DNA of 43,997 nt from Clostridia bacterium (GCA_017556745.1 JAFYMF010000038.1:1-43997), one strand, 5' to 3'. Positions 15,421 to 24,577 are shown, counted from the first letter of the stretch. Made by a program: numbers and translations. Notes: generated by a model not told the origin, from the sequence alone.

Positions 15421-15429
15421 TTAAATAAT

Positions 15430-15449
15430 AAGTGTGCGCGAGTACACTT
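15430..15449 (+). promoter_or_regulatory. GNRA-tetraloop hairpin next to the E2 RBS
   Basis: AAGTGTGC and GTACACTT form an 8-bp stem (one G-T) closed by GCGA, a GNRA tetraloop. It ends 8 nt before AAGGAGG (15458-15464). It could present or mask the RBS depending on the fold of the leader upstream; the following TTTT is too short for a sure terminator. Confidence 0.5.
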
Positions 15450-15471
15450 TTCACATTAAGGAGGTTCTATT

Positions 15472-16725
15472 TTGGCAAGTGCTGTAATTATGCCAAAAGC
15501 CGGTATAACAGTTGAGAGCTGTATAATCGGCACTTGGGAAAAGAAGGTCGGCGACGAAGTAAAGGTAGGCGACATACTCTTTACTTATGAGACCGATAAG
15601 GCAAGCTTCGAGTGCGAGTCTACCGCAGAAGGAACTTTGCTTGAGATTTTCTACGGTGAGGGTGAGGAAGTACCCTGCCTTGTAAACGTTTGTGCAGTTG
15701 GTGCTGCAGGTGAGGATTGCTCCGCTCTCCGTCCTGAGGGTGGTCAGTCTGAGGCTGTTCCCGCAGTGGCTCCCGCAGAGGAGAAGAAGGAAGAGGCTAT
15801 ACCTGCTGTAGCTCCTGTCGCTACTACCGCAGTTGAGGGTAAGAAGGCTGCAGTATCTCCCAGAGCCAAGAAGCTTGCAGAGCGCGCAGGTGTAGATGCA
15901 AGTCTTGCAACTCCTACAGGTCCTAACGGCAGAATCATTGAGAGAGACGTAAGAACTCTTATGGATAATCCTCCCGTAGTAGCAGAGACAGTGGCTGCTC
16001 CCGTAGCTGCTCCTGCCGCTATAGCTGAGGAAGAGTATAAGGACGTTAAGTTCAGCGGTATCCGCCGTGCTATCAGTAAGTCTATGAGCACATCTCTTTC
16101 TACCATGGCTCAGCTTACTCATAACACTTCTTTTGATGCTACCGCTATTCTTGAATACAGAAAGCAGCTTAAGGCAAGTGATGGAGAGTGCTCCGGTATC
16201 ACCCTTGGCGATATCGTTCTCTACGCTGTTTCCAGAACACTTAAGAATCATCCTGACATGAACGCTAACATGATTGACGACAGCACCATTCGTATCTTCA
16301 GTCACGTTAACCTTGGTGTTGCAGTTGATACTCCTCGCGGACTTATGGTTCCTACCATTTTCCACGCAGACGAGATGAGCCTTCTTGAGATTTCCAAGGC
16401 TGTTAAGGAGCTTGCTGCTCAGTGCCGTGAGGGTAATATCTCTCCCGACAAGCTCAGTGGCGGTACCTTTACCGTATCTAACCTCGGTAACCTCGGTGTT
16501 GAGTCCTTCACACCTGTTATCAATCCTCCTCAGACCGGTATTCTCGGTGTATGCGGTACTATCGACCGTGTTCGCCGCGGCGCAGACGGATCTATCCAGA
16601 TCTATCCTGCAATGGGTCTTAGCCTTACCTACGATCACCGTGCTATCGACGGTACTCCCGCTGCACGCTTCCAGAAGGAGCTTTGCACCAACCTTGAGAA
16701 CTTTACTGTTCTTCTTGCAAAGTGA
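15472..16725 (+). CDS. Dihydrolipoamide acyltransferase, E2 of a 2-oxoacid dehydrogenase complex
   Basis: E2 carries the acyl group on a lipoyl arm and transfers it to CoA. A lipoyl domain occupies about 2-78 with ETDKAS (lipoylated Lys43). An Ala/Pro/Glu-rich linker (about 88-125) and an E3/E1-binding domain at about 127-164 (VSPRAKKLAERAG, then GPNGRIIERDV) follow. The catalytic domain (about 195-417) has DHRAIDG near 388-394. All domains are intact and the length (417) is normal for one lipoyl domain. The start is TTG with AAGGAGG 7 nt upstream. Codon use is strongly biased, suggesting high expression. It could serve pyruvate or acetoin dehydrogenase; the substrate is set by E1. Confidence 0.95.
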   Translation: MASAVIMPKAGITVESCIIGTWEKKVGDEVKVGDILFTYETDKASFECESTAEGTLLEIFYGEGEEVPCLVNVCAVGAAGEDCSALRPEGGQSEAVPAVAPAEEKKEEAIPAVAPVATTAVEGKKAAVSPRAKKLAERAGVDASLATPTGPNGRIIERDVRTLMDNPPVVAETVAAPVAAPAAIAEEEYKDVKFSGIRRAISKSMSTSLSTMAQLTHNTSFDATAILEYRKQLKASDGECSGITLGDIVLYAVSRTLKNHPDMNANMIDDSTIRIFSHVNLGVAVDTPRGLMVPTIFHADEMSLLEISKAVKELAAQCREGNISPDKLSGGTFTVSNLGNLGVESFTPVINPPQTGILGVCGTIDRVRRGADGSIQIYPAMGLSLTYDHRAIDGTPAARFQKELCTNLENFTVLLAK

Positions 16726-16746
16726 TCGATCAGGAGGATATAAACA

Positions 16747-18117
16747 ATGGAACTTTTTGATGTACTTGTACTGGGCGGAGGCCCCGGCGGATATCTTTGC
16801 GCCGAGCGTGCCGCTCAGAATGGAATGAAGGTTGCTCTTTTTGAGAAAAAGGCTCTTGGCGGTACCTGCCTTAACGAGGGTTGTATCCCTACCAAGACCC
16901 TTCTCAACTCTTCCAAGATGTACCGTCACGCAAAAGAGAGCGAGGCTTTCGGCGTAACAGTAGAGGGCACCGTTAAGTATGACCACGCCAAGGTCATTGA
17001 CCGTAAGGATAAGGTAGTTAAGACTCTGGTTTCCGGTGTCGGAGCTACCATGAAGGCAAACAAAGTGACTGTTATTACCGCAGTGGGTACCGTTAAGGGC
17101 AGAAGTGCAAACGGTTATTCCATTGAGGCTGACGGACAGGTATACGAGGGCAAGAGACTTGTTATCGCATCGGGATCTGAGACTGTTGTTCCTCCTGTTC
17201 CCGGACTTAAAGAGGGACTTGAGGACGGTTTTGTTCTCACCAACCGCGAGGTTCTTGACGAGAAGACTCTTCCCAAGACTCTGGTAGTTATCGGCGGCGG
17301 TGTTATCGGACTTGAGATGGCTTACTACTTCGCAAGCGTTGGAGTAGAAGTCACTGTAATTGAGATGATGCCTAAGATCGCAGGTGCTACCGATCCCGAG
17401 ATATGCAAGGTTCTTACCGATGCATTCGTAAAGAAGGGTATGATCTTCAAGCTTTCCTCCAAGGTGCTTGAGGTAAAGGCTGACAGCGTTATCTATGAGG
17501 AGAACGGCGAGAAGAAGGAGATTAAGTGCGATAAGGTGCTTCTCTCTGCAGGCCGTAAGCCTTCTACTGCCGGTATCGGTATCGAGACTCTTGGCCTTGA
17601 GATGGACAGAGCGGCTATTAAGACCGACAGACATCTCTGCACCAACGTTTCCGGTGTATACGCTATCGGTGACTGTAACGGTAAGCTTATGCTTGCTCAC
17701 ACCGCATACAGAGAGGCTGAGGTTGCCGTTAACCACATGATCGGCAAGCCCGATGAGATGCGTTACGATGTAGTTCCCTCTGTTATCTACACTGATCCTG
17801 AGGTTGCAAGCGTTGGCCTTTCAAAGGAAGCTGCTGAGGAGAAGGGTATGACCGTAAAAGAGGTCAAGCTTCCCATGTCCTATGCAGGCCGTTACCTTGC
17901 TGAGACTGAGGGTGGAAAGGGCTTTATTAAGATCGTTGTTGATACCGATAAGAAGCGTCTTGTTGGTTGTCACATGGTCGGTTCTTACGCATCCGAGATA
18001 ATTATGACCGCAACTATGATGGTAGATACAGAGCTTACTCCTTCAAGACTTGAGAAGCTCGTATTCCCTCATCCCACTGTGGCTGAGATCATCCGCGAAG
18101 CGATTTTCCATATATAA
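16747..18117 (+). CDS. lpdA: Dihydrolipoamide dehydrogenase, E3
   Basis: This FAD flavoprotein reoxidises the E2 dihydrolipoyl arm and reduces NAD+. The FAD-binding GGGPGG is at about 10-15. The redox pair is in GGTCLNEGCIPTK (Cys41, Cys46). A second nucleotide-binding GGGVIGLEMA lies at about 178-190. The C-terminal catalytic HPTVAE is at 442-447. At 456 residues it is full length and, unlike some clostridial E3 proteins, has no fused lipoyl domain. The RBS AGGAGG and a 21-nt gap after E2 show co-transcription. Confidence 0.95.
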   Translation: MELFDVLVLGGGPGGYLCAERAAQNGMKVALFEKKALGGTCLNEGCIPTKTLLNSSKMYRHAKESEAFGVTVEGTVKYDHAKVIDRKDKVVKTLVSGVGATMKANKVTVITAVGTVKGRSANGYSIEADGQVYEGKRLVIASGSETVVPPVPGLKEGLEDGFVLTNREVLDEKTLPKTLVVIGGGVIGLEMAYYFASVGVEVTVIEMMPKIAGATDPEICKVLTDAFVKKGMIFKLSSKVLEVKADSVIYEENGEKKEIKCDKVLLSAGRKPSTAGIGIETLGLEMDRAAIKTDRHLCTNVSGVYAIGDCNGKLMLAHTAYREAEVAVNHMIGKPDEMRYDVVPSVIYTDPEVASVGLSKEAAEEKGMTVKEVKLPMSYAGRYLAETEGGKGFIKIVVDTDKKRLVGCHMVGSYASEIIMTATMMVDTELTPSRLEKLVFPHPTVAEIIREAIFHI

Positions 18118-18199
18118 GTTTTAAATAGAATAACAATATATATAAGGACTGTGACCCGCGGTGGCGGATCACTTGCCCGGAGTAAAGGAGAGACATAAA

Positions 18200-20665
18200 A
18201 TGCCTAAGAATTTATTTGTAGATCCTGCCGAAACACTGGCTCCCGGTAAGATCACATTCAACGACATCCCCGTAAACACCTACAATAAAACAATCGCAGA
18301 AGAGCGTGGCCGTTACAGCGATGACGACCTTGTTCGTATTTACCGCGATATTACCGTTCTTCGTGAGTTTGAGTCTATGCTTAACCAGATCAAGACTCAG
18401 GGTCTCTACAACGGTATCGAGACTACATATCCCGGTCCTGCTCACCTTTCAATCGGTCAGGAGGCTGCTTGCGTAGGTCAGGCTTATCTGCTTGATCAGA
18501 ACGACTTTACCTTCGGTTCTCACCGTAGCCACTCCGAGATCCTTGCTAAGGCTCTTTCCTGCATTAACAAGCTCAGCGAGCAGGAGCTTATGACTATCAT
18601 GGAGGGCTTCCTTGGCGGTTCCGCTCTTCGCGCTACCGAGAAGCTTGGCCCTGTAAGCGACGTTAAGGAGCTTGCTATCCGTTTCATCCTTTACGGAACT
18701 CTTTCCGAGATCTTTGCTCGTGACACCGGTTTCCACAAGGGTATGGGCGGTTCCATGCACGCATTCTTCCTTCCCTTTGGTATTTATCCTAACAATGCTA
18801 TCGTTGGTGGTTCTGCTGCAATCTCTACCGGTGCTGCTCTCTTCAAGAAGATCAACAACAAGCAGGGTATCGTAGTATGTAACTCCGGTGACGGTTCTAT
18901 GGCACGTGGTCCTGTTTGGGAGGCAATGAACTTTGCCGCTATGGATCAGTTCCACACCCTTTGGGAGAGCCACAACGGCGGTATGCCCATTCTTTATAAC
19001 GTATTCAATAACTCTTACGGTATGGGCGACCAGACTCGTGGTGAGACCATGGGTTACGATATGCTTGCTCGTATCGGTTCCGGTATCAGCCCCACTCAGT
19101 TCCATGCTGAGAGAATCAACGGCTTCAATCCTCTTGCAGTTATCGATGCAATGGAGCGCAAGCTTGAGATCCTTCGCAACGGTGAGGGACCTGTAATGCT
19201 TGATACTCTTACCTACCGCTTCTCCGGTCACTCCACTTCCGACCAGAACGCATACCGTACTAAGGAAGAGATCGATGCATGGCGTGAGATCGATCCCATC
19301 ATCACCTACAGAAAGGGTCTTGTTGAGGCAGGCGTTGCCGCTGATGACAAGCTCGAGGAGATCCTTGCAGGTACCATTGAGCGTATGACCATGATCTGTA
19401 AGGCTGCTTCCGATCCTACTGTCAGCCCCTACGTTGATTTCAAGGCTGATCCCGCAGTAGTTGAGCGTCTTATGTTCTCCAACCAGAAGGTTGACAAGCT
19501 TGACGACCGTGAGCCTGAGGTTAATATGCCTCTCAGCGAGGTTCCCGCATATCAGAAGATCAAGGAAAAGGAGCGTTGCCCTGTTGTTGACGGCAAGCCC
19601 GTTTCCAAGATGAAGCTCTTCAATCTTCGTGATGCTATATCCGAAGTTATCTATGACAGATTCTACGAGGATCCTACCCTTATTGCATACGGTGAGGACT
19701 GCCGTGACTGGGGTGGAGCATTCGCAGTATACCGCGGTATGATGGATGCATTCCCTCACTGCCGTCTCTTCAACTCTCCTATCGCTGAGGCAGCTATCGT
19801 TGGTACCGCAGTTGGTTACGCAGTTTCCGGCGGTCGTGCTATCGTTGAGCTTATGTACGCTGACTTTATCGGTTGTGCTGGCGATGAGATTTTCAACCAG
19901 ATGTCCAAGTGGCAGGCAATGTCTGCAGGTATTCTTAAGATGCCTGTAATCCTTCGTGTATCCGTTGGTTCTAAGTACGGTGCACAGCATAGCCAGGACT
20001 GGACTGCACTTTGTGCTCATATTCCCGGTCTTAAGGTTTGCTTCCCTGCAACTCCTTGGGAGGCTAAGGGTCTTATGGAGTCTGCTCTTAAGGGCACTGA
20101 CCCCGTTGTATTCTTCGAGAGCCAGCGTATTTATGACGTTGGTGAGCAGTTCCGTGAGGGCGGCGTTCCTGCAGAGCGTTACGAGATCGAGTTTGGTGAT
20201 GTTAACAAGGTTCGCGACGGTAAGGATCTTACCATTATCACTATCGGTGCTGCACTCTACCGTGCGGTTGACGCAGCTAAGGAGCTTAGCGAGAAGTACG
20301 GTATGGAGTCTGATATTCTCAATATCCACTCTCTTGTTCCCCTTGATTACACTAAGATAATCGAGTCTGTACGCAAGACCGGCAGAGTTGTTCTCGTATC
20401 CGATGCTTGTGCTCGCGGTTCATTCCTTAGCGAGGTTGCAAGCAAGATCACTGAGCTTTGCTTCGACGATCTCGATGCACCTCCTGCAGTTGTCGGCGCA
20501 CGCAACTGGATCACTCCTCCCTTCGAGTTTGACGAGTTCTTCTTCCCTCAGCCCTCTTGGATCATCGATGCTGTCCATGAGAAGATCGTTCCTCTTGCAG
20601 GCTATACTCCTGTTAACGGTTGCACCGAGGCAGAGACTATTCGCCGCGCTAAAGAAGGCGTATAA
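18200..20665 (+). CDS. Fused E1 alpha-beta thiamine-diphosphate dehydrogenase
   Basis: The 821-residue protein joins E1 alpha and E1 beta. The alpha part (about 1-440) shows GSHRSHSE at 106-113, GGSMH at 183-187 and the ThDP motif GDGSMARG at 230-237 closing with NNSYG near 274. A linker leads to the beta part (about 470-821), starting LFNLRDAISEVIYDRF and including IAEAAIVGTAVGYA. ThDP-dependent E1 decarboxylates a 2-oxoacid and acylates the E2 lipoyl group. The ATG at 18200 is chosen for AAAGGAGAG upstream; an earlier in-frame ATG at 18161 has no RBS. Fusion ensures 1:1 subunits. The alpha ThDP loop has a local insertion (FHTLWESHNGG). The substrate, pyruvate or an acetoin-type compound, is not decided. 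Confidence 0.92.
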   Translation: MPKNLFVDPAETLAPGKITFNDIPVNTYNKTIAEERGRYSDDDLVRIYRDITVLREFESMLNQIKTQGLYNGIETTYPGPAHLSIGQEAACVGQAYLLDQNDFTFGSHRSHSEILAKALSCINKLSEQELMTIMEGFLGGSALRATEKLGPVSDVKELAIRFILYGTLSEIFARDTGFHKGMGGSMHAFFLPFGIYPNNAIVGGSAAISTGAALFKKINNKQGIVVCNSGDGSMARGPVWEAMNFAAMDQFHTLWESHNGGMPILYNVFNNSYGMGDQTRGETMGYDMLARIGSGISPTQFHAERINGFNPLAVIDAMERKLEILRNGEGPVMLDTLTYRFSGHSTSDQNAYRTKEEIDAWREIDPIITYRKGLVEAGVAADDKLEEILAGTIERMTMICKAASDPTVSPYVDFKADPAVVERLMFSNQKVDKLDDREPEVNMPLSEVPAYQKIKEKERCPVVDGKPVSKMKLFNLRDAISEVIYDRFYEDPTLIAYGEDCRDWGGAFAVYRGMMDAFPHCRLFNSPIAEAAIVGTAVGYAVSGGRAIVELMYADFIGCAGDEIFNQMSKWQAMSAGILKMPVILRVSVGSKYGAQHSQDWTALCAHIPGLKVCFPATPWEAKGLMESALKGTDPVVFFESQRIYDVGEQFREGGVPAERYEIEFGDVNKVRDGKDLTIITIGAALYRAVDAAKELSEKYGMESDILNIHSLVPLDYTKIIESVRKTGRVVLVSDACARGSFLSEVASKITELCFDDLDAPPAVVGARNWITPPFEFDEFFFPQPSWIIDAVHEKIVPLAGYTPVNGCTEAETIRRAKEGV

Positions 20666-20667
20666 TA

Positions 20668-21291
20668 TTGAAAATAACAAGAAGCGCAAATTCCGGCGTC
20701 CTTCTTGTGCTTGATGGCGTAAAGATATTACTTGACGGTGTTTGTAATGAGCTCCCGCCTTATCTCGGTACTCCCGAGAACATAAGGCGGGAGTTCTCCC
20801 AAGACCCGCCGGATATATTTGCGGTTACTCATTTTCATCCCGATCACTGTGATGAGGATTTTTTTCAGGGTTACAGCAGAGCGGGGAACGGTATTGCTTT
20901 GGCACCCGGTATAGGGCGGACAGCGACGGTGGGGCAGGTTACTGTCACAGCAGTTGATACACGTCATATCGGGAAAGGCAATGTCCCACACGTAAGCTAC
21001 GTAATCAATGGAAGCAGGCGTGTATGGTTTATGGGAGATGCTTCTCCTCTTTCACTCGGAAGCTTTGGGGACTATTTGTCTCCGCATCTTATCATTGCGC
21101 CATATGCCTATGCAAATACTCCGTTATCATATAAGAACACAAAGGGACTCGGTGCAGACAATGTAATTATTATGCATCTGCCGAATCCTGAAGGTGATGA
21201 GTACGGAATACTGGACTCAGTACTCGGCTGTACTGCAGGTGATACTGCTTTCCGGTTTCCTCAAATGAATGAAACACTAAATTTTGACTAA
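20668..21291 (+). CDS. Metallo-beta-lactamase-fold hydrolase, UlaG-like
   Basis: The protein has 207 residues with the zinc motif THFHPDHCD at about 54-62, then DTRHIGKGN and GDASP near 124-128 as later ligand positions, and a terminal HLPNPEG. This layout fits the short UlaG/YfhI-type metal hydrolases. It starts with TTG only 2 nt after the E1 stop, using AAGAAGG inside the E1 coding end, so it is translationally coupled to the operon. The substrate is unknown; a thioester or phosphoester by-product of the complex is a guess. Confidence 0.8.
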   Translation: MKITRSANSGVLLVLDGVKILLDGVCNELPPYLGTPENIRREFSQDPPDIFAVTHFHPDHCDEDFFQGYSRAGNGIALAPGIGRTATVGQVTVTAVDTRHIGKGNVPHVSYVINGSRRVWFMGDASPLSLGSFGDYLSPHLIIAPYAYANTPLSYKNTKGLGADNVIIMHLPNPEGDEYGILDSVLGCTAGDTAFRFPQMNETLNFD

Positions 21292-21308
21292 ATAAAGGAG
21301 ATAGCAAT

Positions 21309-22043
21309 ATGCTTCACCCTAGAATAATAGTTGCAAAGGATCCCGAGGCTGTAGGTAAGGCTGCTGCAGATCAGTTTGAGGCAGTAATCGCAAAGAAACC
21401 TGCCGCAGTTATCGGTCTTGCTACCGGTTCTACTCCTCTTCCTCTTTACCGCGAGCTTATCGCAAGAGAGAAGGCCGGTAAGATAGATTTTACTAAGGTT
21501 CGCTCCGCAAACCTTGACGAGTATAAGGGTCTTGCTCCCGACCACGAGCAAAGTTACCGCAAGTTTATGCAGGACAATCTGTTCGATCACATTTCCATAA
21601 AGCCTGAGAACACTATCGTTCCCCTTGGTCTTGCCGAGGATGTTGACGCTATGTGCGCGGCGTACGAGGAGAAGATCGAGGAGTGGGGCGGCGTTGACCT
21701 TCAGCTTCTCGGTATCGGTCACGACGGTCACATCGGCTTTAACGAGCCCGACGATCATTTCCCCGCTATGACTCACGAGGTCAAGCTCACTGAGATGACC
21801 ATTGAGGCAAACAAGAGATTCTTCAACTCTGCTGACGAGGTTCCGAGAGCGGCATTTACTATGGGTATCGGTACTATTATGGCGGCAAGAAAGATAGTTA
21901 TGGTAGTTACCGGTAAGGATAAGAGAGATATTCTTAAGAAGACTTTCTGGGGGCCTGTTGATCCTCAGGTACCTGCTTCTATCCTTCAGTTCCATCCCGA
22001 CGTAACTCTCGTTTGTGACGAGGATGCGTATCCCTTTAACTAA
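21309..22043 (+). CDS. nagB: Glucosamine-6-phosphate deaminase
   Basis: The enzyme converts glucosamine 6-phosphate to fructose 6-phosphate and ammonia. GLATGSTP (36-43) binds phosphate, NLDEY (69-72 region) supplies the catalytic acidic pair, and GIGHDGHIGFNEP (about 136-148) carries the ring-opening His. The length of 244 residues is typical of the monofunctional enzyme; the longer allosteric C-terminus of E. coli NagB is missing. AAAGGAG lies before ATG. It is the last gene of the rightward operon, only 17 nt after the MBL gene. nagA and PTS genes are not nearby, so it probably feeds amino sugars into glycolysis and hence into pyruvate. Confidence 0.93.
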   Translation: MLHPRIIVAKDPEAVGKAAADQFEAVIAKKPAAVIGLATGSTPLPLYRELIAREKAGKIDFTKVRSANLDEYKGLAPDHEQSYRKFMQDNLFDHISIKPENTIVPLGLAEDVDAMCAAYEEKIEEWGGVDLQLLGIGHDGHIGFNEPDDHFPAMTHEVKLTEMTIEANKRFFNSADEVPRAAFTMGIGTIMAARKIVMVVTGKDKRDILKKTFWGPVDPQVPASILQFHPDVTLVCDEDAYPFN

Positions 22044-22053
22044 ATAAAAAATA

Positions 22054-22081
22054 AACCGGATTCGATCAAACGAATCCGGTT
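22054..22081. terminator. Bidirectional terminator between nagB and the EamA gene
   Basis: An 11-bp stem (AACCGGATTCG with CGAATCCGGTT) and a 6-nt loop are followed by GTTTTTATT on plus and TTTATTTTTTATT on minus, so both convergent transcripts are ended. Confidence 0.9.
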
Positions 22082-22097
22082 GTTTTTATTCCGTTTT

Positions 22098-22988
22098 TTA
22101 TTTTCGTTTCAGATTAAGTGCGATTATTGCAATGGTTACAAGAGCGATACCCAACAACTGAAAGCCGTCGTAAGGCTGACGGAGCGCTACTATGCCGAGG
22201 ACTGCGGCAGTGAGCGGCTCACTGAATGCAAGGATAGATGCCACATCAGGACGAACAGTCTTAAGGCCGCTTGTGTAAAGCAGAAAGGGAAGTACTGCAT
22301 TACTTACACCGAAGATGATAAATAAACCGATCAGTATAGCTGTATTCGGTGCCGCAACGGTCTGCTCAACCAGCTTTACAGGATTTGCAAGGAACAGAGC
22401 ACCTGTAGCGGCAAAGATGAAATTAAGCGCGGAATAGGTAAGTGAATCCGAACTGTACTTCATATAAAATGAAGCAAATATTCCGTAAAGAGAATAACTG
22501 AGTCCCGACAGAACCCCGAAAAATATACCGAGAGGATCTCCGGAAATACCGCTTACGATACCCGAGGCAAGAGCACAACCCACAAGAGCGGTAATAAATA
22601 CGGCTATCTTTTTTGTACTCAGCTTTTCACCAAAGAAGATAAGTGACATTATCATAACGAAAAAGGGAGCGGTGTAGAGGAGAATAGCACTTACTGCGGC
22701 AGTTGTTCTGATCATACAGTAATAGTAGAAGATGCACATTGAAAGAACCGATAATATACCGGAAGCTGCAGCTATGGCTAGTGCCCGCAGAGGTAACTTA
22801 TAAAGTTTGAAGCCACGTCCTTTTATAATGACTGCGAGATTAAGAATAACTGCGGCGGAGACCATTCTTATTGCAGTACACTGGATGGGAGAGAAACCAG
22901 CCGGGTGCAGGTAATTTACAAAAATACAGGAGCTGCCCCATAAGATACCCGCTAAAAGAATGTATATAATTGAACGACTTGCTTTCAT
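22098..22988 (-). CDS. EamA/DMT-family permease
   Basis: The 296-residue protein has ten hydrophobic helices in two repeated halves, each a DMT EamA domain. The first opens with ILWGSSCIFVNYL. The second half, around GLSYSLYGIFASFY onward, ends with EPLTAAVLGIVAL, the typical EamA ending. Such proteins export small metabolites such as amino acids or purine derivatives; the substrate is not inferable. It is convergent with nagB and shares its terminator. It is monocistronic. Confidence 0.88.
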   Translation of the reverse strand: MKASRSIIYILLAGILWGSSCIFVNYLHPAGFSPIQCTAIRMVSAAVILNLAVIIKGRGFKLYKLPLRALAIAAASGILSVLSMCIFYYYCMIRTTAAVSAILLYTAPFFVMIMSLIFFGEKLSTKKIAVFITALVGCALASGIVSGISGDPLGIFFGVLSGLSYSLYGIFASFYMKYSSDSLTYSALNFIFAATGALFLANPVKLVEQTVAAPNTAILIGLFIIFGVSNAVLPFLLYTSGLKTVRPDVASILAFSEPLTAAVLGIVALRQPYDGFQLLGIALVTIAIIALNLKRK

Positions 22989-23094
22989 TTTATTGCCCTT
23001 TCTTCGGCTTAACTGGATACAAGAGAATTATAGCAGAAAAACAGGATAAAGGAAAGGGGAAAATAAAGATAATATAAAGAATTTATTATATATG

Positions 23095-23123
23095 TTGAAA
23101 AGGTAGTCGGTACATGTTATAAT
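23095..23123 (+). promoter_or_regulatory. Promoter of the MATE exporter gene
   Basis: TTGAAA (23095-23100) and TATAAT (23118-23123), 17 bp apart, lie about 30 nt before the ATG at 23154. Confidence 0.85.
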
Positions 23124-23153
23124 AAGTAAATTGATTTTTTTCAGGATGGATAT

Positions 23154-24533
23154 ATGTTTAAAAAACTTTTCTCACCAACAGATATGACCGAGGGCTCAGT
23201 CATCAAGAGTATAGTGGCCTTTACACTTCCGATGCTTATCGGAAATATTGCGCAGCAAATGTACAGTACCGTCGACACGATTGTAGTAGGTAAATTTGCT
23301 GAGAACGGTGACAATGCTATTTCCGCGGTTGGAAGTGCACTTCCGATACTTAATATGCTTCTGGTTCTTTTTATTGGTATTTCAGCGGGAGCCAGCGTTA
23401 TGGTGTCTCAGTATTTCGGAGCCAAAAACAGAAAGGCACTTTCATATACTGTTGGTAACTGTATTACTATTACCGCTATTTCATGTGTGGGATTGATCGT
23501 GGTTGCTACCCCATTTATCCGCCCGGTACTGGAATTGCTTAATACCCCTGAGGCAACTATAGATGGGTGCACTGCATATCTTACCATATCCCTTGTGGGA
23601 ATCGCAGGAATGGCTTATTACAACATTCTCGGCGGTATAATTCGCGGAATGGGAGACTCTGTATCTGCCCTGGTCTATCTGCTCATAGCCACTGTAATAA
23701 ACATCGTGCTCGATCTTCTTTTCGTTGCGGTGTTCCATATGGACGTTGCGGGAGTTGCTCTCGCTACCGTTATTGCCCAAATGATATCCTCTCTTCTCTG
23801 CCTTATCAAGTTGGCAAAGATGCGGGATAACTTTGATTTCGGCATTAAATATATGCGTCCCAAGACACACTACGTCAAGACAGTTGTAAAGCTCGGGCTT
23901 CCCTCCGGTCTTACCCAGGCAATATTCTCATCTGCTATGATAATAGTACAGTCCCTTACCAACAGCTTCGGTGAGCAGTTTGTTGCGGCAAACGTAATTA
24001 TTATGCGTGTGGACGGCTTTGCGATGATGCCTAATTTCTCCTTTGGAACCGCACTTACCACCTTTGCGGGACAGAACGTTGGTGCGGGTAAGTACGACCG
24101 CGTTTCCAAGGGTGCGAAGCAGGGAACTCTTCTTGCTGTTGCCTGTTCAACTATCATTACCGGTATAATTCTGATTTTTGGAAGATCCCTTATGAGTGTG
24201 TTTACCGACACCAAGGATCTGGTTGATATGAGTTACAGACTGATGTTTATCCTTGCGGTTGGTTATATTGCAGTAGCGGTAACTCAGAGTCTTTCGGGTA
24301 TTATGAGAGGTGCGGGCGACACTATGACACCTATGTGGATATCCCTGATAACTACAGTAGCAGTACGTGTTCCTATTGCGTACGGTATATCATATTTTAC
24401 AAGAAGCGAGACGCTCCCATTTGGCGACAGTAGATGTATACAGATATCCCTGCTTAGCTCATGGGTCATCGGTGCCATTCTCACTGCACTGTTCTTCAGC
24501 TTCGGCAAATGGAAAAACAAGAGAATATCGTAA
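23154..24533 (+). CDS. MATE-family multidrug or metabolite exporter
   Basis: The 459-residue protein has about twelve TM helices in two homologous halves. MATE signatures include PMLIGNIAQQMYSTVDTIVVG in the first helix region, VGSALPILNM, GAKNRKALSYTVGN and the matching second-half QNVGAGKYDRVSKGAK. It should exchange Na+ or H+ for a cationic or hydrophobic compound. It is a monocistronic gene with its own promoter and a strong terminator. No regulator lies beside it. The substrate is undetermined. Confidence 0.92.
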   Translation: MFKKLFSPTDMTEGSVIKSIVAFTLPMLIGNIAQQMYSTVDTIVVGKFAENGDNAISAVGSALPILNMLLVLFIGISAGASVMVSQYFGAKNRKALSYTVGNCITITAISCVGLIVVATPFIRPVLELLNTPEATIDGCTAYLTISLVGIAGMAYYNILGGIIRGMGDSVSALVYLLIATVINIVLDLLFVAVFHMDVAGVALATVIAQMISSLLCLIKLAKMRDNFDFGIKYMRPKTHYVKTVVKLGLPSGLTQAIFSSAMIIVQSLTNSFGEQFVAANVIIMRVDGFAMMPNFSFGTALTTFAGQNVGAGKYDRVSKGAKQGTLLAVACSTIITGIILIFGRSLMSVFTDTKDLVDMSYRLMFILAVGYIAVAVTQSLSGIMRGAGDTMTPMWISLITTVAVRVPIAYGISYFTRSETLPFGDSRCIQISLLSSWVIGAILTALFFSFGKWKNKRIS

Positions 24534-24545
24534 AATGATAAAAAA

Positions 24546-24573
24546 AGAACCTGCCGCGGCAGGTTCTTTTTTT
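24546..24573. terminator. Bidirectional terminator after the MATE gene
   Basis: AGAACCTGC and GCAGGTTCT flank a CGCG loop and end in TTTTTT on plus; a run of six T on minus (from 24541-24546) serves the ABC operon stopping at 24578. Confidence 0.92.
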
Positions 24574-24577
24574 GAGT

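Noticed and set aside
15451..17736. 761-codon leftward open frame
   Set aside because: It lies fully opposite E2 and E3, has no RBS or recognisable domain, and arises from the codon bias of those genes.
18449..20329. 626-codon leftward open frame
   Set aside because: It is antisense to the intact E1 fusion gene; same codon-bias artefact.
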